DNA of 64,000 nucleotides, from contig CAVPBX010000006.1 of assembly GCA_963702305.1 (NCBI GenBank), positions 1-64,000 of the forward strand, given 5' to 3'. Shown here one piece after another: positions 9,825 to 18,009 of the stretch. Source of the stretch: PALSA-693 sp963702305. Its GTDB lineage: Bacteria; Actinomycetota; Acidimicrobiia; Acidimicrobiales; Palsa-688. Both the position numbers and the translations under genes were made by a program. Below the pieces are notes generated by a model. It was not told the DNA's origin, made no database searches, and was given only the letters and a program-made list of their open reading frames with translations. Positions within the stretch are counted from its first letter, which is position 1, and the number at the start of each line of letters is the position of its first letter.

Positions 9825-11183
9825 TCAGGCTCCTCGGGGCGGCCGCGTGACGGTCTCGGCGATTTCCGCGTCGCTCAGGGAACGCCGGCGCAGGGCGATC
9901 TCGGCCAGGATCCTGGCCAGCAGCTGCGGCATGTCGTCGTGCGCCACCTGTAGGCCGAGCTCGTCGAGCTTGTCCTTCAGTGTCCACATCCCGCTCGTCA
10001 CGCTGATGCTCCACTCCTTGCGGCCGCCCACGAGCGACGGCTCGAAGGCATAGTGCAGCAGCGGCTCGACCTTCAGCTCCTGCACGGATATCTCCGTGCC
10101 GCCCCAGTCATTGGCCTTTCGCCCGGTCACCGCGTGGCCCGCCGCGAGCCGGACCCCGGAAACGTCCTCCACCAGACGGGCCAGCGAGGTCAGCTGGGTC
10201 AGGTCAATTCCGGTCCTCACTCCGTACAGGACCTCCAGCGCCGTTGCCACCTGGGCCGTGTCCGCCAGCCCAGCGCCGGCCGCGATGCCGTTCACGGACG
10301 CCTCCACGATGTGCGCCCCGGCGTGCACGCATTCCAGGAGATTGGCCAGGGCCAGCCCGAACGGGTTGCGGGTGTAGATGCCGATCTCGCAGTCGGGCGC
10401 AAGCTGCCGCACCAGGGTCACCACGTGTGACCAGGCCTCCGGGCTGAGACCCGACGGGCCGTCCGAGAGCCAGATCTGCTGCACGCCGGCCTGGGCCATC
10501 GCGGTGCAGTACCGCTCCAGGTGCTGGTCGTTGACGAGGGTAAGGAGGTTCACGCCCGCGCTGGCCCGCATGCCCGCGGCCCGGATGCTGCGCGTCAGGC
10601 GCACGCCGATGTCGATCTCCTCCTCGAGCGACGTGGGGATCTGAGCCTGCCGCCAGTCGCGTCCGTTCCAGGCCAGCCGGTACGCCTCCGACCAGTACAG
10701 CGGCGTCACCTCCGGCAGTGCCGGGAGCCAGAACTCGGCCAGCGTCACGCCAGCCGCCGCGGCATCGCCGATCATGCTCTCGCCCATCGTGGCGCCCATC
10801 TTGACCTCGAGGTCCGGCCGGATGGACGTGAGCTGCCTGATCTGCTCCCGGAGATCGCCGACATTCTGCCGCCAGCCGTGCGCGGAAATCTCCAGGCTGG
10901 ATACTCCCGCGGCGACAAGGGCCTCGCCGATCCGGCGGCGCTGGGCCAGGGTCGTGCTGACTCCCGGCGCCTGCTCGATAACGCGGAGTGTGATGTCCCG
11001 GATCCTTACCTGCTCCGGGTAGCGGTCCGGCCGCGCGGCGCCGAGCACGCCCGGGTCGCGATTGTAGGCGCTCACGCTCCATCGGCCAGGCTCGTAACTG
11101 CCCGGCGCCCGGCGCCGGTCCAGCGCGTCTTTCATCCGCCTGACCTCGTCGGCGGTCAGGTGCGGCGCGTCATCGCTGATCAC
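9825..11183 (-). CDS. DRE-TIM metallolyase family protein (HMGL-like)
   Basis: A TIM-barrel enzyme of the pyruvate carboxyltransferase/HMG-CoA lyase-like group, about 452 residues. The family RDxTLR motif appears as RDITLR (residues 62-67). The strand LEVKMGATMG, the conserved barrel segment IYTRNPFGLALANLLECVHAGA and NGIAAGAGLADTAQVATAL (the usual NGxGxRxGN-like loop) follow. Relatives make or cleave carbon-carbon bonds in isopropylmalate, homocitrate, citramalate or HMG-CoA. GTG 11183 has AAAGGAGA upstream. It follows the amidohydrolase with a 33-base gap, in the carboxylate cluster. The reaction is not predictable; a lyase step giving a short keto acid is a reasonable guess. Confidence 0.8.
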   Translation of the reverse strand: MISDDAPHLTADEVRRMKDALDRRRAPGSYEPGRWSVSAYNRDPGVLGAARPDRYPEQVRIRDITLRVIEQAPGVSTTLAQRRRIGEALVAAGVSSLEISAHGWRQNVGDLREQIRQLTSIRPDLEVKMGATMGESMIGDAAAAGVTLAEFWLPALPEVTPLYWSEAYRLAWNGRDWRQAQIPTSLEEEIDIGVRLTRSIRAAGMRASAGVNLLTLVNDQHLERYCTAMAQAGVQQIWLSDGPSGLSPEAWSHVVTLVRQLAPDCEIGIYTRNPFGLALANLLECVHAGAHIVEASVNGIAAGAGLADTAQVATALEVLYGVRTGIDLTQLTSLARLVEDVSGVRLAAGHAVTGRKANDWGGTEISVQELKVEPLLHYAFEPSLVGGRKEWSISVTSGMWTLKDKLDELGLQVAHDDMPQLLARILAEIALRRRSLSDAEIAETVTRPPRGA

Positions 11184-11216
11184 GGACAGTCTCCTTTCCG
11201 CCTGGCCATCCCGGTG

Positions 11217-12071
11217 TCACCAGTCCAGCCACTGCGCGAGTGATCTGCCCATGACCCAGGACAGGTCGCGTGGATCAAGGCCGCCCGGCTCGGCCAGGAA
11301 CCCGGTCGCCTCGGCATACGAGCACGGCAGCCGGGTGATGTCGGTGCCCCAGAACACGCGTTCCCGGCCGAACGCGGCCACGATGCGCCGTGCGCTCTCC
11401 TGCGCCGTGGGAAACGGGTAATCCTCGGCCACGGTCCCCGGAAGCGCGCTCGCCTTCACCGCGACATTGTCGAACCGGGCCAGCTCCAGCAACCGGCTGA
11501 CGATCTCGTGCACCGGAACGGGCGGGCCGTGTGACGGCAGTCCGGCGTGATCGACGATCAGCCGAAGCCGGGGATGCCGTTTCGCGATCGGCGCGAGCTC
11601 TCCGGTGCGCGCGGGCACGTAGACCATCACCGGGATGCCAGCTGACTCTGCCTCGGCCCAGAACCAGTCAGCCGTTCCGTCCACGATCCAGCGGGCCGCG
11701 GGCCCTCGGGAGAACGTCAGGCGGATGCCCAGCATGCCGGGGGTGTCTCGCCAGGCCTTGAGTTCCGGGCGGCACCGCTGATCGTCGACCGGGATCCGGT
11801 CCATGACCGCAAACCTGTCCGGATGCGACCGGGCGGCCGCCAGCGCCGGCTCGCTGTCATAGCCGGCGAACGACGGGGGAATCAGGATCGCCCGGTCCAC
11901 TCCCGCACCGCGCATGTCGCTCAGCAGCTCAGGCACGGTCGGCGACACCCCGCCGCGATGAGCGTAGGCCCGTCCGCTGTCCGGCCAGGGCGCTGCCGCG
12001 CTCGCAGCTCGCCAGATATGGATCTGCGAGTCAATGACCAGGATGTCGTCACCATCGACGTTCAGCGTCAT
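11217..12071 (-). CDS. Amidohydrolase family 2 protein (lactonase/decarboxylase-like)
   Basis: TIM-barrel amidohydrolase-2, about 284 residues, normal length. The N-terminal metal-site strand reads DSQIHIW where lactonases usually have DxHxH, so the first histidine position is Gln, as in a known subset of the family. Later barrel strands include MLGIRLTFSRG, LIVDHAGLPSHGP with the conserved His/Asp, VAVKASAL and the terminal FWGTDITRLP with the conserved Asp. Relatives hydrolyse lactones such as 2-pyrone-4,6-dicarboxylate, or decarboxylate aromatic acids. ATG 12071 lies 6 bases after the dehydrogenase stop. Its place beside dehydratase and dehydrogenase genes favours a lactone or ring-opening step. 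Confidence 0.82.
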   Translation of the reverse strand: MTLNVDGDDILVIDSQIHIWRAASAAAPWPDSGRAYAHRGGVSPTVPELLSDMRGAGVDRAILIPPSFAGYDSEPALAAARSHPDRFAVMDRIPVDDQRCRPELKAWRDTPGMLGIRLTFSRGPAARWIVDGTADWFWAEAESAGIPVMVYVPARTGELAPIAKRHPRLRLIVDHAGLPSHGPPVPVHEIVSRLLELARFDNVAVKASALPGTVAEDYPFPTAQESARRIVAAFGRERVFWGTDITRLPCSYAEATGFLAEPGGLDPRDLSWVMGRSLAQWLDW

Positions 12072-12077
12072 GATCAG

Positions 12078-13157
12078 CTACCCGGCCGCAACCTGGCTGG
12101 CGAGCTGACGGGCGACCTGCTCCCCGAAGGCCGCCGTGCCCACCTCGCCGCCCAAGTCCCGCGTCCTGGTGTGCGGCTCCGCGAGCTGCGAGTCGATCGC
12201 ATCGCGCAGGCTGAGTCCCCCGCGCACGAGCGCTTTATCCCCGGCCTTCTCGCCCAGATGCTCGAAGAGCATGGCGATTGAGTACAGCATCGAGCAGGGA
12301 TTGGCGATATCGCGGCCCGCTATGTCGGGCGCGGAGCCGTGGGCCGCCTGGGCCATGGCATGGCGATCCCCGTGATTGAGCGACCCGCCGAGCCCGAGGC
12401 TGCCGGTGAGCTCGGCTGCCTCGTCCGACAGGATGTCGCCGAACATATTGGGCGCGAGGACAACGTCAAATCGCTCTGGCGTGCGGACGAGCAGGGCAGC
12501 GGCGGCGTCCACCATCAGGTCATCCACGCGGATGTCCGGGTATTCCCGGGCCACCCCCAGCACCTCGGCGAGGAAGAAGCCGTAGTACATCTTCAGGACC
12601 GGGACCTTGTGGATGACGGTGACAGCTTTCCGGGGACGGCGGCGGGCGAGCTCGAATGCCGCCCGGGCGATCCGCCTCGAGCCTTCCCCGGTAATCTTGC
12701 CGACCGCCATGGCCAGCTGCGGAGTCGGCATGAACTCGCCGATTCCGCAGCTCATGTTCCGGTCGGCGTAGAAGTCCTCCAGGTTCTCCCGGACGAGGAC
12801 CAGATCCATGCCCCGTACCGCGGCGGGCAGGCCGGGCCGGTTGTAAGAGGGCCTGATGTTGGCGTAGAGATCAAGCTCCTGCCGGAGGACGGCGGAGACG
12901 TTCACCCCGCCCTCGCTCACCGCCGGGTAGTCGCGCACCGACATGGGCCCGAGAATGACGCCGTCGGCCTGCCTGGCCCGCTCGACATCGTCCGGCCGCA
13001 GGGTGGTGCCGTACTGGCCGAGGCTCTCCAGCCCGCAGGGCACCTGCTCGATGGCCAGGTCAAGCCCCCAGCCGTCAGCGAGCGCGCCCACAGCCGACAG
13101 CGACGCCATGGTAATTTCGGGGCCGATACCGTCACCGGGGATAACGAGAATCTTCAC
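12078..13157 (-). CDS. Isocitrate/isopropylmalate dehydrogenase family enzyme (tartrate dehydrogenase-like)
   Basis: NAD(P)-dependent beta-decarboxylating dehydrogenase, about 359 residues. The start is GDGIGPE (residues 8-14). VLVRENLEDFYA corresponds to the substrate loop, where isopropylmalate dehydrogenases have VRELTGG and tartrate/isocitrate types differ. The lysine-containing VIHKVPVLKM, the metal-site FGDILSDEAAEL and the nucleotide-binding AAHGSAPDIAGRDIANP are all present. It would oxidise a 2-hydroxy acid to the 2-oxo acid with loss of CO2. The ATG overlaps the end of the MmgE/PrpD gene by 26 bases. The loop points away from leucine synthesis and towards a catabolic hydroxy-diacid, but the exact substrate is unresolved. 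Confidence 0.85.
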   Translation of the reverse strand: MKILVIPGDGIGPEITMASLSAVGALADGWGLDLAIEQVPCGLESLGQYGTTLRPDDVERARQADGVILGPMSVRDYPAVSEGGVNVSAVLRQELDLYANIRPSYNRPGLPAAVRGMDLVLVRENLEDFYADRNMSCGIGEFMPTPQLAMAVGKITGEGSRRIARAAFELARRRPRKAVTVIHKVPVLKMYYGFFLAEVLGVAREYPDIRVDDLMVDAAAALLVRTPERFDVVLAPNMFGDILSDEAAELTGSLGLGGSLNHGDRHAMAQAAHGSAPDIAGRDIANPCSMLYSIAMLFEHLGEKAGDKALVRGGLSLRDAIDSQLAEPHTRTRDLGGEVGTAAFGEQVARQLASQVAAG

Positions 13158-14559
13158 TGCCGTCCTTTCCTGTGGACATGAGCCGCATGAGCCCGTCCAG
13201 GGCGGGCGCCGACCAGACTCGGTCTATCTGCCGCGCCAGCTCGGCTGCCTGCCCGGAGCCGAGGCCGGGCCGCGCCGCACTGAGGAATTTCTCCTCGTGC
13301 TCCTGCCGGGTCATCGGGTTCTCCCGGCTGCCTTTCTGGGCCGTCACCTCCGCGGCGAAGCGGCGCCCGTCCGTGGTGGTGACGCTGACTCGCGCCGGGA
13401 ACGACCTCGGCTCCAGCCGCGGGTCGGCCTGGCACTGCACGCGCGCGGCGAGATCCGAGATCCGGGGGTCCGCGAGGGTGGCGGGAATGTAGTCGTCAGC
13501 GTTCGCATGCCCGAGGACTGCGAGTATCGCGACGGAGTAGGGCAGGCTGAACTTCATGTGATATGGGGTCTGAGGCCGCAGCCGGACGTCGCGGGGCTCG
13601 CAGACCGCCGCGAACCCGACCGCCGGCAGGCTGCAGTCGATCCGCTCGATGTCGGGGTAACTGATGCCCTCCGCCTGCATGATCTGCGCCACGGCAGCCA
13701 TGGACGCATGGTTCCATGATCCGCTGGGATACGGCTTGTAGGTCGTCTCCGGATAGAGCCACAGCTCTCCCAGGCCCGCGCAGGTCGCGTCGACCGGGAC
13801 TGACTCGCCGGGCAGCAGCGCTGCGTAGAGGCCGTAGCGGCCCTCCAGGACAGCGGCCGGCCCGGTGAAGCCGCGGGCCGCGAGCGCTGCCGCGGTGATT
13901 CCCGCCTGCGCTGCCCATCCCGAGTGCAGCCGCTTGACCCACGATCCGTCCTGTGACCCCTGCCGCAGGCCCGCCGCCTGGCTGCCGGCCAGGCCCAGCG
14001 CATGCGCGGTCCGGACCGAGTCCAGCCCCAGCAGCCGCGACGCGGTCGCCGCGGCCGCGAACGGCCCGACGATCCCCGTCGGGTGCAGCCCCCGGATGAG
14101 CAGCGAGTGACCCACCGGGGCGCCGATGCGCAGGCCGACCTCGGCGCCCGCGATCATCGCCGTCATGAGCTCGGCGCCGCTGGCCCCGAGCCGTTCCGCG
14201 ACAGCCAGCGCCGCCGGGCCGACGACGCTGCTGATGTGGAGCAGCGCCTGGCCGTGCGTGTCGTCGTAGTCAGCGCCGTGCGCGAGGACCCCGTTCGCGA
14301 ACCCGGCCAGCGGAGCGGGCACCCGCACGCCGAATCCGATCACGGTCAACTGCTGGTGCCCGCCGGCCTCCCCGAGAAACGAGCGCAGCGCCTGCGCATG
14401 CTCCTGCCGCGCGCCGATGAGCGAGACGCCGACGCAATCCGACAGCCGCCAGGTGGCGTCCTGCCGCACGGTACCGGGCAGTGAGTCCACGTCCAGCCCA
14501 GCGGCAAACTCCGCGAGCTTAAGTGCGATTCCCTGAACCTGCGCCAGGTCAGGTCGCAT
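13132..14559 (-). CDS. MmgE/PrpD family protein
   Basis: About 475 residues with the full MmgE/PrpD fold, family of 2-methylcitrate dehydratase, cis-aconitate decarboxylase and iminodisuccinate epimerase. Typical segments are the helical N-domain LAHGADYDDTHGQALLHISS with the conserved Asp/His, RGLHPTGIVGPFAAAA, GLAGSQAAGLRQ, KRLHSGWAAQAGI, YKPYPSGSWNHASM and the C-terminal ENPMTRQEHEEKF. It would dehydrate, decarboxylate or epimerise a di- or tricarboxylate. Together with the tricarballylate-dehydrogenase-like protein this suggests an aconitate-like intermediate. It follows livF after 40 bases and overlaps the next gene. Confidence 0.87.
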   Translation of the reverse strand: MRPDLAQVQGIALKLAEFAAGLDVDSLPGTVRQDATWRLSDCVGVSLIGARQEHAQALRSFLGEAGGHQQLTVIGFGVRVPAPLAGFANGVLAHGADYDDTHGQALLHISSVVGPAALAVAERLGASGAELMTAMIAGAEVGLRIGAPVGHSLLIRGLHPTGIVGPFAAAATASRLLGLDSVRTAHALGLAGSQAAGLRQGSQDGSWVKRLHSGWAAQAGITAAALAARGFTGPAAVLEGRYGLYAALLPGESVPVDATCAGLGELWLYPETTYKPYPSGSWNHASMAAVAQIMQAEGISYPDIERIDCSLPAVGFAAVCEPRDVRLRPQTPYHMKFSLPYSVAILAVLGHANADDYIPATLADPRISDLAARVQCQADPRLEPRSFPARVSVTTTDGRRFAAEVTAQKGSRENPMTRQEHEEKFLSAARPGLGSGQAAELARQIDRVWSAPALDGLMRLMSTGKDGSEDSRYPR

Positions 14560-14599
14560 CGCCCATGTCTTCTCTCCTCTTCGCTGCCCGGCCTCTTTC

Positions 14600-15304
14600 T
14601 CAGCCGACCAGGATCCTGGTGATCTCGTCGCTCCCCCGTACCTCGGCCGCCGTTCCCGATAGCACGTTCCGGCCCAGCTCCAGGAGGTAGACCGCGTCCG
14701 CCCGTTCCATTGCCGTGTGCGCGTTCTGCTCGATGACCAGGAGTCCCACTCCGAGTTCGCGGATCTGCGACAGGCGGTCCCAGACCAGGTCGGAATACAG
14801 CGGCGACAGTCCAGCCGTAGGCTCGTCCAGGATCGCGATGACGGGATCGGTCACCAGGAGCCGGGCCAGCGCCAGCATCCGCTGCTGGCCGCCGGACAGC
14901 GTCCCCGCCTTCTTCCGCCGGTCCGTCACCAGGTCGGGAAACAGCTCAAAGAGCTCCTCGATGCGCTCGGCCAGCGCGCTCTTCCTGATGTAGCCGCCCA
15001 TCTGCAGGTTCTCCAGCACGGTCATCTGGCTGAAGACGTTCATGAGCTGCGGCAGGTAGGCGACGCCGCGGCGGACGAGCTGGTGGGTCTCCAGCCCGGT
15101 CAGCCTGGTCTCGCCGAGGAAGACATCGCCGCTCCTGATCGGCAGCCGTCCGACGATCGCCTTGGCGAGCGTCAACTTCCCGGCCCCGTTGGGGCCGAGC
15201 ACAACCGCGATCTTGCCGGCGTCGGCAGTGACCGAGACGCCGCCCAGGACCGGTGGCCCGCTGCCGTAGCCCGCGGTGACCGATTCGGCTCGCAGTTCCG
15301 GCAT
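14600..15304 (-). CDS. livF: Branched-chain amino-acid-type ABC ATPase (LivF-like), altered Walker A
   Basis: Cytoplasmic ATPase of the Liv-type importer, 234 residues, typical for LivF. It has the signature LSGGQQRMLALARLL, Walker B with IAILDEPTAGLSP and the H-loop VIEQNAHTA. Walker A reads GPNGAGKLTL (residues 37-46), so the Mg-coordinating Ser/Thr after the lysine is Leu44 (codon TTG at 15175-15173; TCG would give Ser). That change normally destroys ATP hydrolysis, so it is either a base-call error or a real lesion. ATG 15304 lies one base after the LivG stop. It is the last gene of the Liv set before the catabolic enzymes. Confidence 0.88.
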   Translation of the reverse strand: MPELRAESVTAGYGSGPPVLGGVSVTADAGKIAVVLGPNGAGKLTLAKAIVGRLPIRSGDVFLGETRLTGLETHQLVRRGVAYLPQLMNVFSQMTVLENLQMGGYIRKSALAERIEELFELFPDLVTDRRKKAGTLSGGQQRMLALARLLVTDPVIAILDEPTAGLSPLYSDLVWDRLSQIRELGVGLLVIEQNAHTAMERADAVYLLELGRNVLSGTAAEVRGSDEITRILVG

Positions 15305-15305
15305 G

Positions 15306-16142
15306 TCAGCTGTCCTCCCGTGCGGTTCCTGTCGCGGCCACGTTCCGGCCTAGGTAGGAGGCAACTACCTGCTCGTGCGAGCGAACGGCCGCGGGCGTGC
15401 CCCGGGTCAGCACCGAGCCCTCGGCCATGACCACCACATCGTCTGCCACCGCGGACAGGAAGCTCATGTTGTGGGCGATCAGCAGGATCGTCACGCCCTG
15501 CTCCGCGATCTCCCGGACCCTGGTCGCGATCAGCCGGCTCGTTTCGGGAAACACGCCCGCCGTCGGCTCGTCGAGCAGCAGCAGCCGGGGATGCGCCGCG
15601 AGCGCCCTGGCTATCTCCAGCAGCCTGGCCTGGCCGCCGGACAGGGTGCCGGCCGGCTTCTCCAGATGCTTGTCCAGGCCCAGCCAGTCCAGGAGGCCGA
15701 GTGCCTCCTCCCGCAGCGCAGCCTCCTGGCCTGCCCAGCCGCGCGGCCAGAAGATGGCCCGGAGCGGGCTCTCGCCAGCCTGGTCCATCGCGGCCAGCAT
15801 GACGTTCTCGATGACCGGCAGGCGCGGCAGCAGCCGGGGAATCTGGAAGGTGCGGACGATCCCGGCCCGCGCGGTCCGGGCCGGGCCCCATCCGGCAGTC
15901 TCCGCGCCCGCGAACACGATGGACCCGCGCATCGGCGTCAGGAACCCGCTCACCAGCTCGATCAGCGTCGACTTGCCTGCTCCGTTCGGCCCGATGAGGC
16001 CGGTCACCAGGCCGCGCCCGATCGTCATGGAACAGTCCCGGACGGCCCAGACCCCGCCATAGGCGTACCCGACGTCCCGGATCTCCAGGATGGCCTCGTC
16101 CCCGCCCGCGGCCGCGGGCGGGACCGGAGAAGGCGCGCTCAC
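15306..16142 (-). CDS. livG: Branched-chain amino-acid-type ABC ATPase (LivG-like)
   Basis: Cytoplasmic ATPase partner of LivF, 278 residues from GTG 16142, which overlaps the LivM stop in a GTGA. An in-frame upstream start at 16175 would run into livM and is less likely. Walker A GPNGAGKSTL is canonical here, followed by the Q-loop FQIPRLLPRLPV, signature LSGGQARLLEIARAL, Walker B LLLDEPTAG and the LivG C-terminal VVMAEGSVLTRGTP. It powers uptake through LivH and LivM. The substrate is probably the carboxylate degraded by the neighbouring enzymes and not necessarily an amino acid, since Liv-type systems also import aromatic acids and amides. Confidence 0.92.
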   Translation of the reverse strand: MSAPSPVPPAAAGGDEAILEIRDVGYAYGGVWAVRDCSMTIGRGLVTGLIGPNGAGKSTLIELVSGFLTPMRGSIVFAGAETAGWGPARTARAGIVRTFQIPRLLPRLPVIENVMLAAMDQAGESPLRAIFWPRGWAGQEAALREEALGLLDWLGLDKHLEKPAGTLSGGQARLLEIARALAAHPRLLLLDEPTAGVFPETSRLIATRVREIAEQGVTILLIAHNMSFLSAVADDVVVMAEGSVLTRGTPAAVRSHEQVVASYLGRNVAATGTAREDS

Positions 16143-17125
16143 GTGACTTCTCCCTCGGCCGGCTTGCGGGACCATTTCTGGACCGTCGCCCGGTACCAGC
16201 GCAGCCGGCCCTCGGGAATAATGCCTGCCGGGCGGTACCGCAGCACCAGGATCAGCCCGACCCCGATCACGATGCCGCGGAATGCGCCCGAGAGCGGGTT
16301 AAGGCTGGCCGGGATCGGCACGAATCGCGAGAACTCGTTCAGGCCCTCAATGACCACGAAGGCACCGAGCAGCGCGCCCCAGTAGTTTCCTGAGCCGCCG
16401 ATCATGAGCGCGGCCAGCAGGATGAACGATTCCAGCGGCTGGAACGCGCTCGGGCTCCATGCCGAAATATAGTAGACGAACAGCCCGCCGGCTATTCCCG
16501 CGAAGAACGAGCCGATCAGGAATACCCACAGCTGCGCCGGCCATATCCGCTGCCCGAACGCCGCCGCCACCGTCTCGTCTTCTCTGATGGCCCGCAGCAC
16601 CCTGCCGTACGGCGAGCGGTAAATGCGGCGGGAGCAGAACACGCAGGCGATCAGGACGAGGGCCGCAAGCCCGCCGAGGACGATGGCGTAGCCCTCCGTC
16701 GAGATCTGCATGTGCCCGGTGATCGGCGGCACGTTGAAGATGCCGTTCGCACCGTCGAACAGCGGCACGAAGCTGTTGATGACGTTCCACAGGATGAACG
16801 CTGTCGAGACCGTCACGATCGCGAGGTAGTCGCTCCTGAGCCGCCGGACGCTGAAGGAGAAGACCAGTGCCCCGACCGCGACGGCAGCGAGGCCGCCCAG
16901 CAGGAGGCCGACGTACCACGGCAGGGACCAGCCCAGGATGTAGGTGACATTCGGAACCGTCGAATGGCCCATGGTCGTGACCGCCGCGACGTACGCGCCC
17001 ACGGCAACGTAGCTGTACAGCGCCACGTTGAGCAGCCCGGAGTACCCGTACTGGAGGTTGAGGGCGACCACCATGATCCCGTTGATGCAGCCGAGCGCCA
17101 CCAGGTCACTGAGGTAGAAGAGCAT
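16139..17125 (-). CDS. livM: Branched-chain amino-acid-type ABC permease (LivM-like)
   Basis: Polytopic membrane protein, 328 residues, BPD_transp_2 family. Several hydrophobic helices are obvious, e.g. GLLLGGLAAVAVGALVFSFS, and the LivM hallmark GYSGLLNVALYSYVAVGAY lies near residues 28-46. The cytoplasmic loop contacting the ATPases is RRIYRSPYGRVLRAIREDE. It forms the membrane channel with LivH. ATG 17125 lies one base after the LivH stop, and the gene's stop overlaps livG. Confidence 0.92.
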   Translation of the reverse strand: MLFYLSDLVALGCINGIMVVALNLQYGYSGLLNVALYSYVAVGAYVAAVTTMGHSTVPNVTYILGWSLPWYVGLLLGGLAAVAVGALVFSFSVRRLRSDYLAIVTVSTAFILWNVINSFVPLFDGANGIFNVPPITGHMQISTEGYAIVLGGLAALVLIACVFCSRRIYRSPYGRVLRAIREDETVAAAFGQRIWPAQLWVFLIGSFFAGIAGGLFVYYISAWSPSAFQPLESFILLAALMIGGSGNYWGALLGAFVVIEGLNEFSRFVPIPASLNPLSGAFRGIVIGVGLILVLRYRPAGIIPEGRLRWYRATVQKWSRKPAEGEVT

Positions 17126-17126
17126 G

Positions 17127-18002
17127 TCAGGATGTCTTTCCCGCGGCTGAGAAGAGTCCCTGCGGCCTGAACAGGAGCAGGACGATGACGATGATGAAGG
17201 CGATCGAGGTCTTGTACGCTGCGTTGAAGTACATTCCGGCGATCTCGGTCAGCTCGCCCACCGCGAGCGCTCCGAGCATCGCGCCGTACGGGCGTCCTAT
17301 GCCGCCCAGGATCACTGCGCCGAAGATCACGAAAAGCTCGGTGAAGCCCATGCTCGGGCCGAGCGAGTTCTCCTGAAGCGCCAGGCCGACTCCCGCGACG
17401 GCGGTCAGGATTCCGGATACGAACCAGGTCAGCGAGACCACGCGCTGCGTATTGATACCGCACGCCTCGGCGAGATCGGCGTTGTTGGAGGTCGCCCGGA
17501 GTGACTTGCCGAATTTCGTGTTGGCGAGCATCAGGTGGAGCGCGGCGAGCAGCAGGACCGCGGAACCGATCATCACCAGGTCGCCCACGGTCAGCCGGAA
17601 CGGCCCCAGGTGAAGCGCCTGGCCGACGCTGACCTTTATCTTGTGCGGTTCCGCGCTCCACAGCACGGTGATCCCGTTCTGCACGATGAACGAGAGGCCC
17701 AGGCCCGCGATGAGCAGAGTGACGGGGCGCATCCGATGGCGCACCAGCGGGCGGAACACCAGCAGGTTCGCCGCCACCCCCAGCGCGCCCGTGGCGGCGC
17801 CGCCGATCAGGATGGCGAGCACGAACGGGATTCCGTGGGCGTACGTGAACCACACGATGTAAGCGCCGAACGTCAGGAAGTCGCCGTAGGCGAAGTTGAT
17901 GAAGTTGGTGACGCTTACCTGAAGTGATACCGACACGGCGGCGAGCGCCAGGATAGCTGAGGTAGCCAGGCCGAACCCGACCGCGAGCAGAAAGCTATGC
18001 AT
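17127..18002 (-). CDS. livH: Branched-chain amino-acid-type ABC permease (LivH-like)
   Basis: Membrane permease, 291 residues, the usual LivH length. NFAYGDFLTFGAYIVW near the N-terminus and SNNADLAEACGINTQRV, the coupling loop to the ATPases, identify the family. GFTELFVIFGAVILGGIGRPYG is the conserved C-terminal helix pair. ATG 18002 follows the binding-protein stop by 7 bases, so the order binding protein-H-M-G-F is that of a standard liv operon. Confidence 0.92.
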   Translation of the reverse strand: MHSFLLAVGFGLATSAILALAAVSVSLQVSVTNFINFAYGDFLTFGAYIVWFTYAHGIPFVLAILIGGAATGALGVAANLLVFRPLVRHRMRPVTLLIAGLGLSFIVQNGITVLWSAEPHKIKVSVGQALHLGPFRLTVGDLVMIGSAVLLLAALHLMLANTKFGKSLRATSNNADLAEACGINTQRVVSLTWFVSGILTAVAGVGLALQENSLGPSMGFTELFVIFGAVILGGIGRPYGAMLGALAVGELTEIAGMYFNAAYKTSIAFIIVIVLLLFRPQGLFSAAGKTS

Positions 18003-18009
18003 GGCTCAC

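Noticed and set aside
14600..18002. True branched-chain amino-acid transporter
   Set aside because: The family is certain, but the operon context contains no amino-acid enzymes and many carboxylate enzymes, so the amino-acid substrate was not asserted.
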